Part shown: one piece after another, positions 60,601 to 64,000 of the stretch | Layout: every line of letters starts with the position of its first letter | How positions within the stretch are numbered: the first letter of the stretch is position 1 | Assembly: GCA_034008185.1 (NCBI GenBank) | Contig: CM067082.1 | Location: 9,098,984 to 9,162,983 of the forward strand | Direction of reading: 5' to 3' | DNA from: Gorsachius magnificus | Taxonomy: Eukaryota; Chordata; Aves; Pelecaniformes; Ardeidae | Length of the DNA stretch: 64,000 bases | Translations under genes and position numbers: made by a program | The notes under the pieces: model-generated | What the model saw: only the letters and a program-made list of their open reading frames with translations | What the model was told of the DNA's origin: nothing | Database searches by the model: none

Positions 60601-63600
60601 GGATGTCTGTGGCAGAGCCAAAAATAGCAGTTAGATTTCTTTTTCCTACACTGTAACCATACCACGATCCCTCCTCCTACACACAGCTAATAAACTAAGA
60701 TGTTTAGTTCTTACTGGATGTGAAAAAGAAATCATTCCACAGAGCAGACTCTCAGATGCTGTCAGTTCAGCAAAGTCAATTGCTTAGTGTTTTATCTTTC
60801 AACCACCACATGCACCTGAGACCTGGAAAAGGGCAAGACTCTTTCACCTCTCTGCCACCTTCAAATCCAACAAATCAGTGGTGATCAGCAGTTTATCACT
60901 TGATGAATCTGTGCAAAGTGATGAAATGGGTCCTTCACGCACAATTCACTCTTGCTTTCATGCAGCTATGATTCCAGCTGGGCCCCCGGTGACAAAATTC
61001 TCGTTTCTGATCCAGAGGCCTGCTGACACCACGAATGGCATAAAATAAAATAAAAAAACCCCAAACCTTGCTCAGGCCAGGGTCTTGCTGCAGCTCCAGC
61101 ACAACCCACTGACACCAGGAGTCCCGCACCCCGGCACTGAAGCCCTTTGGTTACAAGGAGAAAGTTGCTTAGGCTTCATGCCCATCAGCACCCACATGCC
61201 TCCCCAAAACCACACCACGCAAATGCTGTCAAGCCCCCATCCTAAACAACCCCAAACTGGAAAGCAGCAGCATCTCAGCCCTGAAGCGGTTAACGCTGCT
61301 GCTTTCATACATGGAGGAGGACATCAGCTACGTGTTTTGTCTCCAGGAGGATAAAGATTAATTTCTAATGATATGGGTACTGACATATTTTCTTGTCTCT
61401 GGAGTGGGAGCTGCAGGCAGAGCCTGCAGGCAAGGCACAGGTTTGGGCTGAAATCCCCGACACGTGAGGGCAGTGTTGGCGCACGAATGCCACAGCTATG
61501 GTGCTCCCCAGCACCCCGCTTCTTCCGAGCATCCCCCTGGGCCAAGGCTGCTCCACAGACACGATTCCTGCCAGAAAAACCCACATTTGGGAAGCGTGTG
61601 GGGAGGGATGTGTTAAGCCAAAATATTTATATCCGCACAGCTCCCGCTTTAGAGGCAGTTTTTCTAAAGAAATCTTGCCCGGTGTTTTGTAGGGTGGACA
61701 ATAAAAGCAGGATCAACACCTTTACAGTCACACAGTCACATGGGAATGAGACAAATGCAATTCTTTAATTATCCCGCTGTAAAACGGTACAATCATCAAG
61801 GATGCAGAGGTTTTAAAGGGATCTCAACTGTGCTGCCCTAATATCCATTTATTCCTCTAATTGAATAGCCCAGCCTCCCAGATGATACTCCGGAAAGCAT
61901 TTTAATATTGCTGGGGGTGGGGGGAAACAGTCAAAAACATGTCACGAACATCTCCTCGAGTGCGAACAGGCTGCCTATATGATACCTATGGAATAACTGA
62001 CACAAAACATAAAAATACAGGGGGGATGTGGGTATAAGCATACATGTATTTTATATATATGTATATGTAAATCACACAGAATTAAGCATATCAACTAAAA
62101 GAAGCAGAAGCTTCTTATCTGAACCTGAAACCAGGCACGTAATACATCGTTCCACTGCAAACTCAGGAGCTCACCCACACCCAGGCAGCTTTGGCGGGTG
62201 AGGAATTCACCAGCCTGCACCAGCGCAATCACACCACCTCTCGGGGGAACCCCAGTGCACTGAGGAAGCCAAGTACAGGTTTTGATGCAAAATGTGGAAA
62301 AATAAGTCAAGTGACCCCCAGGAACCCACCACCTCATAGGCATCAGCTCGCAGCTTCTCTGACCTTCATGTATTTTTAAATGTAGTTTCAAACACGTACA
62401 TTTGGCACTCCAATACAACAGTGAAAATGAATAGTGAATGATCTCCAGAGATTAACTGCAGTGTTAAATAGCAGGGTTGTCATTACATATTTAACTACGG
62501 TAATCGCAATACCTAGGGTCAAATGTGGAAGAAAACAGAAAGAAGCCAACTGGATTTGCCTTCATTCTCTTACATCAATGTATATCAGCCCACACACAGA
62601 TGCTGTGGGTATGACCTAGTCCTCCAAGACCAAGATCCAGCAGGAAATATTGCTGGCAGTGCTTATAAACAAATCACCTGTGGAATGGCCAAACTGGTTA
62701 ATGGAACCTGGTTATTTTCCTAATTAATTTTCCACCCCTTTTTTTCTCATAAAAATGTAACCAAAGAGTTTTATAGTGTAATCCACTTGCAGGTTTTCAG
62801 CACTGGCTGCAGTTTTTGTGGTTTGGTCCTTGCTTGCTAAACAGCTAAAATGACCCAGCTGTTACTCTAAAACCAGGGAATTAGTAGCCTGCAGGCAGCC
62901 AAGTACATGTGCCAGCCATTCAGAGGATCCCTTAATTCCACCCATATGGATTTCAATGTCTCTGCCTTCTTATCAGCCCAGATACAGAAGGTTCCCTTTG
63001 CCACAGCAGATACAAGCTGGTGATCATAAACGTGAGCTATAGCCTGCTTGGTCATCAGACGCATCCAGGAATATTTTGGTGGACTTCAAAGCCCAGAAAG
63101 GCGCATCCACAAGTCCAAAAAACACAGATGCAGATTGACCTCTTGCACTACAAATACAAACATGCCAAGGACAGGATTTATCAGGCATGGCAGGGACAAT
63201 GACACAAGTCTTTAGAGCACAGTCAGGAGAGGCTTTAAGATAGTGATGGCATTTTTGGGGGGAAGTTACCAGTCTCTCTGCAGAGCCCTGGTCCATCAGT
63301 TGTCTGCTCAGTGCAAGAAGGCTGGCACCCTCATGGAGGGAAACACATTCACCAGAGTCACTGATCCAGGTGATTAGTGTTGTCCCCAAAAGGCACCAAA
63401 CTGGGTTTCAGCAAAGCCATGCTCCCTTCTCTTCTTTATAATCTTCTTTTCACAGGCCAGACATATGTATATAGAAATGAGGAAACTTCAGCAAGAGAAA
63501 GAAACAACCCCCCAGTCATCTTGTTGTCTCTGGTTACTCAAAAAGCTTCAGTAAGAAAACACCAAAATTGAAAGCAGGATGGTAGTCTGGGAAGCTGGTA

Positions 63601-64000
63601 GAACATGGACAGGAATTGAAACTTTTAAACTACACAAAAATTAAAGTTTGAGTTGCATTTGTAAATTCTGTAAAGGGGAAAGTGCTACTGTGCACACGTA
63701 GCTAAAAATTGCTACCTTCAAAAAAAAAAGAAAGAAACCCTGAGTCACCCAGAGCAATTTTGGTCAAAGTTGTTAAGTCTATGTGGGTTGCGCTGTTCCT
63801 GGTAGCACGTAGCAAGTTTTGTGTCAGGTATTGTATGGAATTACAAAGTTGCTTACTACTACTGTCTTTACTGTGTTCTTTCCATTATATGCAGACACTA
63901 CATATAGTAGTTCCATGCTTCTGAATCTAAGGTAGCTACTAACTCAGTCAAGCTAAACAGTTGCATGCTAGAGATGTAATAATAAAACCAGTGCTTCATA
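57665..64000. other. DNA upstream of CCN4, no supported gene
   Basis: In mammals the next locus on this side is SLA/TG, and none of its exons was recognised here. No CR1 or LTR copies were recognised. Minus-strand frames at 62867-63064 and 63024-63389 are open but unassigned. The rest is ordinary AT-rich intergenic sequence. Confidence 0.55.

Overview
The window is vertebrate nuclear DNA, almost certainly from a bird. The evidence is CR1 LINE fragments with the typical (ATTCTRTG)n 3' ends, an avian-type ERV long terminal repeat present twice, and two genes with bird-like protein sequences split into small exons by GT-AG introns. Nothing here is prokaryotic, and most open frames longer than 60 codons are chance frames in introns, intergenic DNA or repeats.

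Layout: (1) 1-352, a minus-strand ERV LTR cut by the window edge. (2) 1722-25.8 kb, plus strand, the body of NDRG1 (N-myc downstream regulated 1): 14 consecutive coding exons, equivalent to human exons 3-16, from about codon 22 to the stop at 24210-24212, then a 3'UTR of about 1.6 kb. The joined exons hold frame throughout (1146 nt including the stop). (3) 26490-27073, a complete solo LTR with a perfect 5-bp target duplication (tcacc). (4) 27.1-36.2 kb, intergenic DNA with two CR1 copies, simple repeats and one curious open frame. (5) 36261-about 57610, minus strand, CCN4 (WISP1), with one domain per exon: IGFBP, VWC, TSP1 and CT in four secure exons, plus a probable first exon and TATA/AP-1 promoter near 57.55-57.66 kb. 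(6) 57.7-64 kb, DNA upstream of CCN4 with no supported gene.

NDRG1 and CCN4 stand tail to tail, as in the human 8q24 neighbourhood (ST3GAL1-NDRG1-CCN4-SLA/TG), so this is an old conserved block. NDRG1 encodes a cytoplasmic alpha/beta-hydrolase-fold protein without the catalytic serine, regulated by SGK1/GSK3 phosphorylation of its C-terminal decapeptide repeats. CCN4 encodes a secreted WNT-responsive matricellular protein. They share a neighbourhood but no known pathway.

No new biological system was found. The points most worth a second look are a fourth SGK1-type site in the NDRG1 tail, a GC-AG intron after a 36-nt exon, a fresh 76-bp tandem duplication 14 bp before an NDRG1 exon, a triple hypoxia-element core in an NDRG1 intron, the two inverted LTRs flanking NDRG1, and the very short first coding exon of CCN4. 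Gene identities rest on remembered family sequences. No alignments or searches were run.
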